From NCBI GenBank assembly GCA_965223035.1, contig OZ244980.1, positions 2,852,001 to 2,916,000 on the forward strand: a DNA stretch of 64,000 nucleotides. Direction: 5' to 3'. This stretch comes from CAMDPA01 sp965223035 (lineage in GTDB: Bacteria; Pseudomonadota; Alphaproteobacteria; Rhizobiales; Hyphomicrobiaceae). Positions within the stretch are counted from its first letter, which is position 1, and every line of letters starts with the position of its first letter. A model generated the notes under the pieces. That model searched no databases. It was given only the letters and a program-made list of their open reading frames with translations, and was not told the DNA's origin. Both the position numbers and the translations under genes were made by a program. Shown one piece after another: positions 1 through 9,401 of the stretch.

Positions 1-261
1 GCCACACACGCAGTAAGCTTTGTAAAGACTTTAGGCGCGATCGGGTCGTCGCGCTGTTTCATGATTGTGCAGTTGGCTAGGATCGGTTGACCACAGATCA
101 ATCGAATCCGACCGATCGGCGTTGGCAAGCGCCGCATTTACCTGTTGTTACCTCACGTCGCCATACTTGGTGCAGTGACCAGCGTGGCTACGTTTTGTCG
201 TGCTGGACATCGGCTATCACAGCCAGTTAGTCCACTAAGACATGTTTTAAGTGAGGTACCC

Positions 262-423
262 ATGCATTTGCTTACTAGATTTGCCGAAGACGAATCCGGC
301 GCCACCGCCATCGAATACGGCCTGATCGCTGCCCTCCTTTCGGTAGTTATTATCGGCGCACTACAGTCAGTCGGCTCAGACTTGAAAAAAACCTTCAACT
401 CCATCAAAGACGCGATACAGTAA
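262..423 (+). CDS. flp: Flp/Fap-type type IVb pilin subunit
   Basis: A 53-aa protein with the layout of a Flp pilin: a short basic leader, then a processing site at Gly13/Ala14 followed by ATAIEYGLI with the conserved Glu at +5 of the mature chain (Glu18), then one hydrophobic helix (about residues 19-36) and a short polar tail. In this family the leader is cut by a TadV/CpaA-like prepilin peptidase and the subunits form tad pili used for surface attachment. The ATG at 262 was preferred over longer in-frame starts because it begins the typical pilin leader and has GTGAGG 6 bp upstream. No cpa/tad assembly genes lie in the window, so this is an isolated pilin gene. I see no convincing promoter in the 261 bp before it. 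Confidence 0.9.
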   Translation: MHLLTRFAEDESGATAIEYGLIAALLSVVIIGALQSVGSDLKKTFNSIKDAIQ

Positions 424-841
424 CGGTCCATCAAATCTAGCCTCGAGAAGCCGGTGCGGAGCTCTGGTTGAGCTTAGATCAAGTCCGCTTTTGGCGGAAT
501 CTCCGCGCCGGCCCGCTCCCCTTCCCGCCCGGCCACCCCCACAAGCGTGCCATATCATGGCCGGGCGGGGCAGCGGGGCGGTTCCAGCTCACACTGGCAC
601 GTAGCAGACGTCCGCTCCGGCCGCTACTTTGTCCCCACGGTTGTTTGCATCCACGATCCCTCGCGGAGGCGTCGTTGTTTGCCAGTTATGTGACGTCGAT
701 ACTGGTGGCCGCTTGGGCCAAACGGGTGGTGAGACGTTGGTTAAACGGCGGACCAGCTTCGAGCGACCACGCAGTTTCCACAGTGAATGGCTAAATTGTC
801 ATCCTTTGAGCTTTTTGTCATGGCGGCTGCGGGCGTGCAGA
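424..841. other. Intergenic region between flp and livF
   Basis: This 418-bp stretch separates the convergent flp and livF genes. It contains one family B repeat (484-598); I see no credible gene in the rest. Confidence 0.6.
484..598 (-). repeat. Family B dispersed intergenic repeat, copy B1
   Basis: Read on the minus strand, this copy begins with GAGCTGGAACCGCCCCGCTG and ends with GATTCCGCCAAAAGCGGA. The same order of blocks (CAGTGTGAGCTGGAACC, CCCGCCCGG, a G/C-rich hairpin, GCCGGC, then GATTCCGCC..GCGGA) is found at 52972-53116 and, shortened, at 14344-14395, 25589-25644 and 60800-60872. It appears to be a near full-length member of about 115 bp. Confidence 0.75.
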
Positions 842-1584
<743 letters not shown>

Positions 1585-1588
<4 letters not shown>

Positions 1589-2424
1589 CGGTCGATCTCC
1601 CGCTCGACGCGCTCCACCTCCTCGTCCTCCACGCCGAGGTAGGCCGCGATCACATGGCTGTCGTTGCGCACCTCCTCCGGCGTTCCATCGGCGATCTTGG
1701 CGCCGTGGTCGAGCACGACGATGCGATCGGACACGCCCATCACGACGCCCATGTCGTGCTCGATCAATAGGATGGAAACGGCATGGTCGTCGCGGATTGA
1801 AAACAACAGCTCATTCAGCTCGGCGCTCTCGCGCGGGTTGAGGCCGGCGGCCGGCTCGTCCAGACACAATAGCTCAGGCGCGGTGCACAGCGCGCGCGCA
1901 ATCTCCAGCCGGCGTTGCTGCCCATAGGACAGATCACCGGCGGCATGATCGGCGCGCTCCAGCAAGTTGACCCGCTTGAGCCAGTCGGCCGACAACGTGA
2001 TGGCGCGCTCGCGCGCCTCCCGCCAGGAGGTCGTGCCCAACAGCCCAAAAATAGTGTAGCCGGACGCCGGCATCAGCCGCGCGTGCTGGGCCACCATCAG
2101 ATTTTCCAAGCAGGTCATGCCCGCAAACAGCCGGATGTTCTGGAACGTCCTGGCGACACCAGCCACCGCATTGATGCGGTGGCCCGGCATGCGCGCCAAG
2201 TTAAAGCTGCGGCCATCCCGGCGCGCGATGGCGATGGTGCCAGCGCTGGGGCGGTAAAAGCCGGTGATGCAGTTGAACACGGTGGTCTTTCCGGCGCCGT
2301 TGGGCCCGATCAGCGCCGTGATATCGCCCCGCCGCGCTTGAAACGACACGCTATCGATGGCCACCAAGCCGCCAAAGCGCATGGTGAGATCGGCGACCGC
2401 GAGCACGGGGTCGTCGGTCGTCAT
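1585..2424 (-). CDS. livG: Branched-chain amino-acid type ABC transporter ATPase LivG
   Basis: The second ATPase of the LIV-type importer (279 aa). Walker A GPNGAGKT lies at 40-47, the signature LSYGQ at 165-169 and Walker B LLCLDE at 185-190, followed by PAAGLNP, typical of LivG. A C-terminal tail of about 25 residues rich in Glu and Arg extends past the usual end. The start overlaps the livM stop by 4 bp, and AAGGAGGG sits just upstream within the end of livM. It is expected to pair with LivF under the LivHM permease in the inner membrane. Confidence 0.93.
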
Positions 2425-3791
2425 CCCTTGCCCTCCTTGACCAGCGCAGCGGAGACGACGGTGGCGTCTTTGAGGACGATCGAGGGGGCACGGGAGGCTA
2501 TAAATCCACGCGGTCGCCAGGCCATCATCGCCACCATCGCCATTCCGAACACCAACATCCGGTAGATCTCCAGATCGCGGAACAGCTCGACACCGCCGAT
2601 CATGACGATGGCGGCGATCGCCACGCCAATCTGGCTGCCCAATCCGCCCAGCACCACGATTGCCAAGATGATCGCGCTTTCTATGAAGGTGAAGCTTTCC
2701 GGGCTGATGAAGCCTTGCTTGGTGGCGAAGAAGGACCCGGCAAAGCCGCCGAACATCGCGCCCATGGCGAACGCCGACAGTTTGACGGTGGTGATGTTGA
2801 GGCCGAGCGAGCGACAGGCGATCTCGTCCTCGCGCATGGCCTCCCAGGCCAGTCCGACCGGCAACCTGCGCACCTTCAAGGTGACCCAGCAGGTCAGCAG
2901 CGCAAGCGCCAGAATGATGTAATAGAGCCAGATGATGCGGTGCAGCGAGGCGTACTCAATGCCGAAATAGCCGCAGAACGTGTCTGGCGCACAGCTCCAT
3001 TTGAAGTCCAGACCGAAGAAGCTCGGCCGTGGGATGCCGGAGATGCCATCGGGGCCACCGGTGAGAGATTGCCAATTGAGCAGCACGATGCGGATGATTT
3101 CGCCGAACGCCAAGGTGACGATGGCCAGGTAGTCGCCCCTCAGCCGCAACACCGGGAAGCCCAGGATGATCCCCCAAAAGGCGGCCAGGATGCCGGCCAA
3201 CGGCAGGCAGATCCAGAACGAAAACCCGAAGTACTGTGCGAGCAGGGCATAGGAGTACGCCCCCACCGCGTAGAACGCGACGTAGCCCAGATCCAGGAGG
3301 CCGGCGAGGCCGACGACGATGTTGAGCCCCCAGCCCAGCATCACGTAGGTGAGAACCAGGATCGCCAAGTCCATGATGTAGCGATCGGCGATGGGCAGCA
3401 CCGGCAGCACCACGGCAAAACCGATCAGCAAGGGTCCGAGCAGATTGCCGATCCCTCCCAGTCGGCCGGTCGCTGTGCCGCTCAGTGATGTCACGTCCGC
3501 CCACGCCGTGCCGAGCCCGCCCACATCGGCGCGGATCGCGGCACGCGCCAGCCCGAGCAATAGGCGGGCCCCGAACACGATCGCCACCAGCACCGCGACC
3601 GAGCCCCAGCGCTGCTCCAGCCGTAAGCCGGTTGGACTTTCTGTCGTTCGCAGCGCCAGCATCGGAATCGACAGCAAGAGGGCCACCAGCGCCCAGCGCG
3701 CGGCATCTTTCAGCGCCGTGTGGGCATCGGCGTAGCTCAGTGCGGAGGCGGCGCGCTCAATCGGCCCGGTCTCGGTGGGTTGGCCGTCCAT
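2421..3791 (-). CDS. livM: Branched-chain amino-acid type ABC transporter permease LivM
   Basis: Integral membrane subunit of the LIV-type importer, 456 aa. The core LivM permease occupies roughly residues 135-430, with the characteristic GLAGLLDLGYVAFYAVGAY and the EAMREDEIACRSLG loop that contacts the ATPase. An extra N-terminal part of about 130 residues carries one or two more hydrophobic segments, as in long LivM proteins. I chose the ATG at 3791, four bases after the livH stop. An earlier in-frame start at 3833 would overlap livH by 38 bp and adds nothing recognisable. Confidence 0.9.
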   Translation of the reverse strand: MDGQPTETGPIERAASALSYADAHTALKDAARWALVALLLSIPMLALRTTESPTGLRLEQRWGSVAVLVAIVFGARLLLGLARAAIRADVGGLGTAWADVTSLSGTATGRLGGIGNLLGPLLIGFAVVLPVLPIADRYIMDLAILVLTYVMLGWGLNIVVGLAGLLDLGYVAFYAVGAYSYALLAQYFGFSFWICLPLAGILAAFWGIILGFPVLRLRGDYLAIVTLAFGEIIRIVLLNWQSLTGGPDGISGIPRPSFFGLDFKWSCAPDTFCGYFGIEYASLHRIIWLYYIILALALLTCWVTLKVRRLPVGLAWEAMREDEIACRSLGLNITTVKLSAFAMGAMFGGFAGSFFATKQGFISPESFTFIESAIILAIVVLGGLGSQIGVAIAAIVMIGGVELFRDLEIYRMLVFGMAMVAMMAWRPRGFIASRAPSIVLKDATVVSAALVKEGKG

Positions 3792-3795
3792 CGGC

Positions 3796-4722
3796 TCACA
3801 CCTTTTCGATTTCGGGCCGGCCCAACAGGCCATGGGGCATGAAGATCAAGATGATGGCCAGGATCGAAAACGCTGCCACGTCTTTGTATTCACTGCCAAA
3901 CCAATCCGCCCAAAAGGTCTCGACCAGCGCGATCACCAGACCGCCCAGCATGGCTCCAGGTAACGAGCCGATTCCCCCGAGGACGGCTGCCGTAAAAGCC
4001 TTGATGCCGGCGACAAAGCCGATGAAAAAATCGATCACGCCGTAGTAGAGCAGGAACATGGTCCCAGCCACGGCCGCCAACGCTGCGCCCATCACGAAGG
4101 TCACGGCGATCGTGCGGTCGACATTGACGCCGGTCAGCGCCGCCATCGTACGGTCCTGCTCGCAGGCCCGTTGGGCACGGCCAAGCGCCGTCGATTGAAC
4201 CAACCAATTGAACAACAGCATCAGAACGAGGGTGGTCACCACGATCAGGACCTGAACGTTCGAGACGTTGGCGGCCAGTCCGCTGTCGGATTGAAAGAGT
4301 GGCGTGCCACCGGTGATCAAAGGTTGGATCGGTTTGACCCGTGCGCCTTGGACAATCTGAACGAGATTGTAAATCACGATCGACATGCCGATTGCGGAGA
4401 TCAGGGGCGCGAGGCGAAATGAGCCGCGCAGCGGTCGATAGGCGATTCGCTCCAGGGCCCAACCCCACACGGACGTCATGGCCATGGCGAGCACCAAGAC
4501 CAAAATCAACGCGGCCAGCAGCAATCCGATCGGCGTCGCCGCGCTGATGCCGAGCAACAAAACGAAGATCAAGGCGATGAAGCTGCCGACCATAAAAATG
4601 TCGCCATGGGCAAAATTGATCATGCCAATAATGCCGTAGACCATCGTATAGCCGATCGCGATCAGGCCGTAGATCGAGCCGAGCGTAATCGCGTTGACGA
4701 GTTGTTCGATGAAATGGGCCAT
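3796..4722 (-). CDS. livH: Branched-chain amino-acid type ABC transporter permease LivH
   Basis: The other permease subunit (308 aa from the ATG at 4722). It starts with a LivH-like helix (LVNAITLGSIYGLIAIGYTM), continues with GIIGMINFAHGDIFMVGSF, and has the conserved ALGRAQRACEQDRTMAALTGVNVD loop and GIKAFTAAVLGGIGSLPGA near the end. An in-frame TTG at 4749 could add nine residues; neither start has a clear Shine-Dalgarno sequence. It lies 55 bp downstream of ald on the same strand, so ald-livHMGF may be one transcription unit. No livK/livJ binding-protein gene is present in the window. Confidence 0.92.
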   Translation of the reverse strand: MAHFIEQLVNAITLGSIYGLIAIGYTMVYGIIGMINFAHGDIFMVGSFIALIFVLLLGISAATPIGLLLAALILVLVLAMAMTSVWGWALERIAYRPLRGSFRLAPLISAIGMSIVIYNLVQIVQGARVKPIQPLITGGTPLFQSDSGLAANVSNVQVLIVVTTLVLMLLFNWLVQSTALGRAQRACEQDRTMAALTGVNVDRTIAVTFVMGAALAAVAGTMFLLYYGVIDFFIGFVAGIKAFTAAVLGGIGSLPGAMLGGLVIALVETFWADWFGSEYKDVAAFSILAIILIFMPHGLLGRPEIEKV

Positions 4723-4777
4723 GGGCGCATTCACAGCCTGTGTTCGCAAAGTGCGTCTGGTGCCAGCGCGGCGGGAC

Positions 4778-5893
4778 TTAGCTCAGCGCTAGCGTGGCCG
4801 GGGTGTGTGGCAGTCCGAGGGCAGCGGCGACCGGTTCACAGGTGATTTTGCCGTCCCACACATTAAGCCCGTTACGCAGATGCTCGTCCTCCCCAAGCGC
4901 CCGCTTCCACCCCTTATCGGCCAGCGCCAGCACAAATGGAAGCGTAGCGTTATTAAGGGCGTACGTCGAGGTTTTGGGCACGGCGCCGGGCATGTTGGCC
5001 ACACAATAATGGATGACGCCATCGACCACGAAGATCGGATCATCATGGGTGGTCGGACGCGAGGTCTCCGCACACCCGCCCTGGTCAATCGCGACATCGA
5101 CAATCACCGAGCCCGACTGCATCATGCCGATATGTTCCCGCGTGATGAGTTTGGGAGCGGCCGCGCCGCGCACCAACACGCCGCAGATCACCAAGTCGGC
5201 CTCGCGCAGATGATGGTCGAGCGCATCGCGGGTAGAAAAGACGGTGTTGAGCGCGCGGCCAAACTGGGCCCAGAGCGCGCGCAGGACGTCCACGTCGCGA
5301 TCCAGGCCCCAAACGTCGGCCCCCATGCCCAGCGCGATTTCGATGGCGTTGGTGCCGACGGTGCCACCGCCGATCACCACCACCTTGGCCGGGTCGACGC
5401 CGGGCACCCCGCCGATCAGAATGCCGCGTCCCCCATGCGCTTTTTCCAGATAGTAGGCACCCGCTTGCACGGCCATGCGGCCCGCCACTTCCGACATCGG
5501 CGCCAATAAAGGCAGGGCACCGGCCGCCGAGGTGACCGTCTCATAGGCGATGCAGGTTGTGCCCGACGCCATCAGATCCCTGGCTTGGTCCGGATCGGGT
5601 GCGAGATGCAGGTAGGTGAACAGCACATGCTCCGGCCCCAGCAGCGCGCGCTCGTCCGGTTGCGGCTCTTTTACTTTGACGACCAAGGTGGTGGCGTCGA
5701 AGATCTGTTTCGCCGTCGTGGCGATTTGCGCGCCGGCGCGCCGATACGCGTCATCATCGGCGCCGATGCCATCGCCGGCCCCGGTTTCAACCCAAACCTG
5801 GTGACCGTGCGCGGTCAGCTCCCGCACGCTCGTCGGAGTCAATCCGACACGGTACTCGCTGACCTTGATCTCTTTGGGAACGCCGATTTTCAT
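4778..5893 (-). CDS. ald: Alanine dehydrogenase
   Basis: Catalyses the reversible NAD-dependent oxidative deamination of L-alanine to pyruvate and ammonium. The 371-aa length fits the family. Substrate-binding Arg15, catalytic Lys75 (in KVKEP) and His96 (in YLHLA) fall at the same numbers as in characterised enzymes. The NAD-binding glycine motif GGGTVGTNA is at 175-183. The start MKIGVPKE is the family norm. It precedes livHMGF on the same strand, which suggests import and catabolism of alanine are encoded together. The 246 bp upstream (5894-6139) show no gene or regulator site that I can name. Confidence 0.95.
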   Translation of the reverse strand: MKIGVPKEIKVSEYRVGLTPTSVRELTAHGHQVWVETGAGDGIGADDDAYRRAGAQIATTAKQIFDATTLVVKVKEPQPDERALLGPEHVLFTYLHLAPDPDQARDLMASGTTCIAYETVTSAAGALPLLAPMSEVAGRMAVQAGAYYLEKAHGGRGILIGGVPGVDPAKVVVIGGGTVGTNAIEIALGMGADVWGLDRDVDVLRALWAQFGRALNTVFSTRDALDHHLREADLVICGVLVRGAAAPKLITREHIGMMQSGSVIVDVAIDQGGCAETSRPTTHDDPIFVVDGVIHYCVANMPGAVPKTSTYALNNATLPFVLALADKGWKRALGEDEHLRNGLNVWDGKITCEPVAAALGLPHTPATLALS

Positions 5894-6139
5894 GCTCGCT
5901 CTCCGAGGTCAGAGGCCCCTGCACCATGTCGGCGGGGCTGGGAGTTCCCGAGGATCGGGCGGGCGAATGCGGCTGCGGTCAGTACGGATCGGGTGCCGAG
6001 GAGCACCGGTCGCGGGGCCATCGACCGGCAGCAGGCCGATGACCAGCCAGCTCGGAGAGCCGACGCAAAACCGAACGCGGGCACGCGCGGCCCACAGAGC
6101 AGCGCCTGGTCGTCCCGCGTTGTCCGCGCGTCGGCTAGC

Positions 6140-6382
6140 TTAAAGCATGTTATGGGAGCCGTCGCAAAATGGTTGACCGTCCGTGGCCTTGCAACCGCAC
6201 AGGTTTTCGACGCCGCTGTTTTCGGCCGTAAACCGGAGCGGGGTCAGACCGGTCCCCTTATGGGCGCCGTCGCAGAAGGGCTGGTTGGCCGAGCGGCCGC
6301 AGGCGCACCAAAAATAGGTCTTGCCCGCCTCCAGTGCGGTTTGGTAGGGGCCTTTCTGGGCGACCACTGGATCCTCTGACAT
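6140..6382 (-). CDS. Double CDGSH iron-sulfur domain protein
   Basis: An 80-aa protein made of two CDGSH-type modules: C26-x-C28 ... PFC37DGAH41 and C62-x-C64 ... PFC73DGSH77. Each three-Cys/one-His set should bind a [2Fe-2S] cluster, as in bacterial relatives of mitoNEET. It has no signal peptide or membrane segment, so it is probably a cytoplasmic redox or cluster-transfer protein. The ATG at 6382 was chosen because GGAGGTG lies about 7 bp upstream. Longer in-frame starts only add a low-complexity basic stretch. Its partner is unknown. Confidence 0.88.
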   Translation of the reverse strand: MSEDPVVAQKGPYQTALEAGKTYFWCACGRSANQPFCDGAHKGTGLTPLRFTAENSGVENLCGCKATDGQPFCDGSHNML

Positions 6383-6543
6383 CGATACACCTCCAGCCGA
6401 GACTTTGGGTTCCGTCATGCAACGGCTCGGCTCTAAGCGAGGCGATCCCAAAAGTCTAGCCTTTGCGCCCGCGGCAACGGACGTCTGCGGCGGCTTGCGC
6501 ACCGTTCGTGATGGTGGGTGGCGGGGCGGCCGACACACCCACC

Positions 6544-7044
6544 TCAGCTGGCACTGGGCGCGGTCTTTGGACCGAAGAACTCGATGATCTCATCGGCGGC
6601 CACGGCCCCGACCGGCGCAGGTGTTCCTTCGGCAAGCTTGAGAACGCGAATGTAGGCACCGGTTGGTGGTGCCCTGTTGTTCCTGATGCTGAGGGTTTGC
6701 ATGCCAGACGCTGTCACCTTGAGGGCCTTGACCACGATGAAATGCGTGGCGCCGACGGCCTTGGTGGTTTGGGCCGCCTTCAAAAGGGTGGCGTTTTCCC
6801 GTTCGCTCGGCGTTCGAAATCGACGGCCGCTGGTGACCACGTGATAGAGCGTGCCACCGAGCCGTTTGCTGTCAGCCGTAGCCGTCGATGTGAGCGGGGG
6901 AAGGCTCGGCATCGATGATGGCAAGCTGATCGAACCGGTGACCAGGTTGCCGACTTGCGGCATCCCACAGCCTGGCAGAAGGCCGGATAGCAGCACCGCG
7001 GCAAGGGCCGGTACCGGCCAAGTCGGGTGGAAAAAGCGTTGCAT
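6544..7044 (-). CDS. Putative lipoprotein, CC0125/CC1285-like
   Basis: A 166-aa protein with an N-terminal hydrophobic segment ending in LLPGC (Cys26), a plausible lipobox. After a Pro/Ser/Thr linker comes a domain with ENATLLKAAQTTKAVGATHFIVVKALK, which resembles the small alphaproteobacterial lipoprotein family named after Caulobacter CC0125/CC1285, in which an alpha-helical AA..A..G..hF.v pattern is conserved. The assignment is from motif memory and only moderately sure. Function is unknown; the expected location is the periplasmic face of a membrane. Confidence 0.65.
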   Translation of the reverse strand: MQRFFHPTWPVPALAAVLLSGLLPGCGMPQVGNLVTGSISLPSSMPSLPPLTSTATADSKRLGGTLYHVVTSGRRFRTPSERENATLLKAAQTTKAVGATHFIVVKALKVTASGMQTLSIRNNRAPPTGAYIRVLKLAEGTPAPVGAVAADEIIEFFGPKTAPSAS

Positions 7045-7243
7045 GGCGGTGCGCTAGTCCTGTTTTCAGCGGTGCGTTGCGCCAGTACCCACCGCCGGGA
7101 TCCCCTGCTTCGTCTGGCCATCGATATGTGACCACCACGAATCGGCTCACTGTACCAAAAGCCTTGCCGGAAGCCTTGCCGGACCCATGTTGCACTGCGT
7201 GGTTTTGCCCAGCATTTCGCCGCGCCGGCGCGCAGCGGTCGCC

Positions 7244-8038
7244 CTAGGCGTCATTCGCGAAGTCCAGCTCCGCCCAAACCGGCGTATGGTCCGACGGCTT
7301 CTCCCCGCCGCGTGGTCCGCGATCGACGCCGGCAGCGATCAAATGATCGGCGGCCTGGGGCGACAACAGCAGGTGGTCAATGCGGATGCCGCGGTCCTTC
7401 TGCCAGGCGCCGGCCTGATAATCCCAGAACGAATAGACGCCTGCCCCCGGCTCGCAAGCGCGCAGCGCGTCGGTCAAACCCAGCGCCAAGCAGCGTCGCC
7501 AGGCCGCCCGGCTTTCCGGTTGAAACAAGGCATCGTCGATCCAGGCCTGTGGCTCGCGCGCGTCGATCGGGTCCGGGATTATGTTGAAATCGCCCGCCAG
7601 CGCCAACGGCGCCTCCTGTTGCAGCAGTTCGCTGGCGTGCGCGATCAGCCGATCCATCCATCGACACTTGTAAGCGAACTTTTCGGTGCCAACCGGATTG
7701 CCGTTTGGCAGGTAGATGGAGGCCACCCGCAGCGAGGCGGCCGGCAAGCTGACCACCGCCTCGATGTATCTGGCTTGTGTATCAGCAAGATCGCCAGGCA
7801 AACCGCGGCTCACATCCTCAAGCGGCAAGCGGGAGAGAAGGGCGACGCCGTTGAAGCCCTTTTGGCCGTTGGTGGCCACGTTATAGCCCAGCGCTTCGAT
7901 CTCCTCGGAAGGAAAGCCTTGATCAACCGACTTGATCTCCTGGAGGCAAACGATCTCGACAGACGAGGCGGCGAGCCAGCTCTTGACCTGCTCGATCCTG
8001 GCTTTGATACCGTTGACGTTCCACGTCGCGATCTTCAT
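7244..8038 (-). CDS. xthA: Exonuclease III (AP endonuclease, XthA family)
   Basis: DNA-repair nuclease of the exonuclease-endonuclease-phosphatase fold (264 aa), which incises at abasic sites and removes 3' blocking groups. The sequence has the family landmarks: MKIATWNVNGIKAR at the start, LQEIK with metal-binding Glu34, GDFNIIPDPIDA with the catalytic Asp/Asn, a DYQAGAWQKDRGIRIDHLL block and the final SDHTPV with the catalytic His. The ATG at 8038 was chosen because it starts exactly at the conserved MKIATWN. Confidence 0.94.
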   Translation of the reverse strand: MKIATWNVNGIKARIEQVKSWLAASSVEIVCLQEIKSVDQGFPSEEIEALGYNVATNGQKGFNGVALLSRLPLEDVSRGLPGDLADTQARYIEAVVSLPAASLRVASIYLPNGNPVGTEKFAYKCRWMDRLIAHASELLQQEAPLALAGDFNIIPDPIDAREPQAWIDDALFQPESRAAWRRCLALGLTDALRACEPGAGVYSFWDYQAGAWQKDRGIRIDHLLLSPQAADHLIAAGVDRGPRGGEKPSDHTPVWAELDFANDA

Positions 8039-8159
8039 GGGGCAGGCTCGCTGCGGGTGAATGACGGGCCACATTTAGCTGCCGGCGGTGGCGGATCAAG
8101 AACGCCGCTGGCGGTTTCAGGCAGCGGCGGTTTCAGGCAGCCCCCCAGCCCTCGACCAA

Positions 8160-8300
8160 CCTGCTCCCAACCGGAACCGGAACGATCCCGATGAACAACA
8201 GGTCGCTTTCCACCTTAAGAGCGATCATCACCTTAAGAGCGATCATCATCGTGCGTTAAATTGGAACCGGATTTGCGCTTCCAATTTAACGCACGATGAT
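8160..8300. repeat. Family A dispersed hairpin repeat, compound copy
   Basis: A compound copy in the gap between xthA and the next plus-strand gene. It holds a degenerate first hairpin (around GGAACCGGAACGATCCCGAT), a linker and a second hairpin. The second hairpin has perfect 22-bp arms at 8245-8266 and 8279-8300 with a 12-base loop. The linker block ACCTTAAGAGCGATCATC is tandemly duplicated (8212-8229 and 8230-8247), unlike in other copies. Confidence 0.85.
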
Positions 8301-8406
8301 CTGGCCACGATGTCGGTTTACATCGGTGTGGGCCGTGCTGTCCAGCCCTGCGCAAAGCGCGGCGTCGCCAGCCCTATGGGCGTTGGCGCAAAACGGTAAC
8401 CATGTT

Positions 8407-8435
8407 TCTACATTAAAGTTTTACGTCGTTATAAT
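8407..8435 (+). promoter_or_regulatory. Probable sigma-70 type promoter
   Basis: TCTACA (8407-8412), a 17-base spacer and a perfect TATAAT (8430-8435) lie in a conspicuously AT-rich stretch, 46 bp before the ATG at 8481. This is one of the best consensus matches I found by eye. Prediction only. Confidence 0.6.
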
Positions 8436-8480
8436 ATACAGTGGCCAGTTTTTATTTTTATGCATTTGGAGGGCCGGTCG

Positions 8481-8834
8481 ATGCCCATAACCTATTACGA
8501 TATTCATCCACGACGCGACACGCGCTTCGCCACCGCAACCATGATCGCAAACGCGACGTTTGCTACCGTGGTCCTAGCATCCTGGTCACACGTCGCCGGG
8601 ATTCTTTCGGGACCATTAAGCTGGGCCACCGGCGAAAGCATCAGCCCGAGCCCGCCGCTGCTTGAGTATCCGTTCGTGTTGTTGTGGCTGTTGCCGATAG
8701 CGTCGATGGCCATGGGCTGGGTTGCGACCAGAGTGCAACTGGTCAGGGTTGCCCATTTCGTGGGGATCTATCCGTTGCTGTTGTTAGCTTTGATGGTCAG
8801 CTGGTATCATCTGGCGCCGCCGCACTGGCGGTGA
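8481..8834 (+). CDS. Small integral membrane protein of unknown function
   Basis: A 117-aa protein with about three hydrophobic segments (roughly residues 20-43, 60-81 and 87-107) and short polar connections. The ATG at 8481 has GGAGGG 7 bp upstream (8468-8473) and a good promoter candidate at 8407-8435. I do not recognise the family. It is flanked by xthA and erpA, both on the other strand, so it is probably transcribed alone. The well-formed expression signals argue that it is a real gene. Confidence 0.7.
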   Translation: MPITYYDIHPRRDTRFATATMIANATFATVVLASWSHVAGILSGPLSWATGESISPSPPLLEYPFVLLWLLPIASMAMGWVATRVQLVRVAHFVGIYPLLLLALMVSWYHLAPPHWR

Positions 8835-8900
8835 TCGCAAATCGGTGCGAGCAGCAGGCGACAGCTGCGGGGAGGGCACGGACTGGTTGGTGGAGCACGT

Positions 8901-9233
8901 TTAGAGCGAAAAGCTGGTCCCGCAGCCGCAGGAACTTTGCGCGTTCGGATTGTCAATCCGGAACGATGCGCCCATCAGGTCGTCAACAAAATCCAGCTTC
9001 GCGCCCGCCAGGTAGATCAGTGACATGCGATCGATGACGACGGTTGCGCCGTTCTGTTCAATCACCAGGTCGCTCTGGTCTGGGCACGGCACCATGTCGA
9101 ACTTATACTGGAAACCCGAGCAGCCACCACCTTCCACGCTGACGCGGAATAGCTTGTTAGCGGGCTCATCCGCGGCGATCTGCGTGATCCGGCGGGCGGC
9201 CTGATCGCTCACTGTCACGAGGGTATCACTCAT
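8901..9233 (-). CDS. erpA: A-type iron-sulfur carrier protein (ErpA/IscA family)
   Basis: A 110-aa A-type carrier that delivers Fe-S clusters to apo-enzymes. The three cluster ligands are visible: Cys38 in GGGCSGF and Cys102/Cys104 in the C-terminal SCGCG. The ATG at 9233 has GGTGA upstream and was chosen over a GTG four codons earlier. It is divergent from dgt, the usual arrangement in Hyphomicrobiales. ErpA and IscA are hard to separate by sequence alone; the neighbourhood favours ErpA. Confidence 0.88.
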   Translation of the reverse strand: MSDTLVTVSDQAARRITQIAADEPANKLFRVSVEGGGCSGFQYKFDMVPCPDQSDLVIEQNGATVVIDRMSLIYLAGAKLDFVDDLMGASFRIDNPNAQSSCGCGTSFSL

Positions 9234-9401
9234 GGTCGTTGTCACCGTTGCCGGCAGCCTTTGCTCGGGTCGCCATCCGCGGTCACCGTCGTCAGGCAGG
9301 ATCCGCCTGAACAGATGCGATGGGGTGGCTCGCGATAAAACGCGATATCATTCAACATAGGCCTCGATTCGCTAAAATCCAATACAGTGGGGCGGTGTCC
9401 T

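Noticed and set aside
122..137. Possible sigma-54 promoter (TGGCAAG...GCAT) upstream of flp
   Set aside because: GG and GC are separated by 8 bases instead of the required 10.
7187..8194. A 335-aa plus-strand open frame opposite xthA
   Set aside because: Antisense to a clear exonuclease III gene, with low-complexity Arg/Gln-rich composition and no ribosome site.
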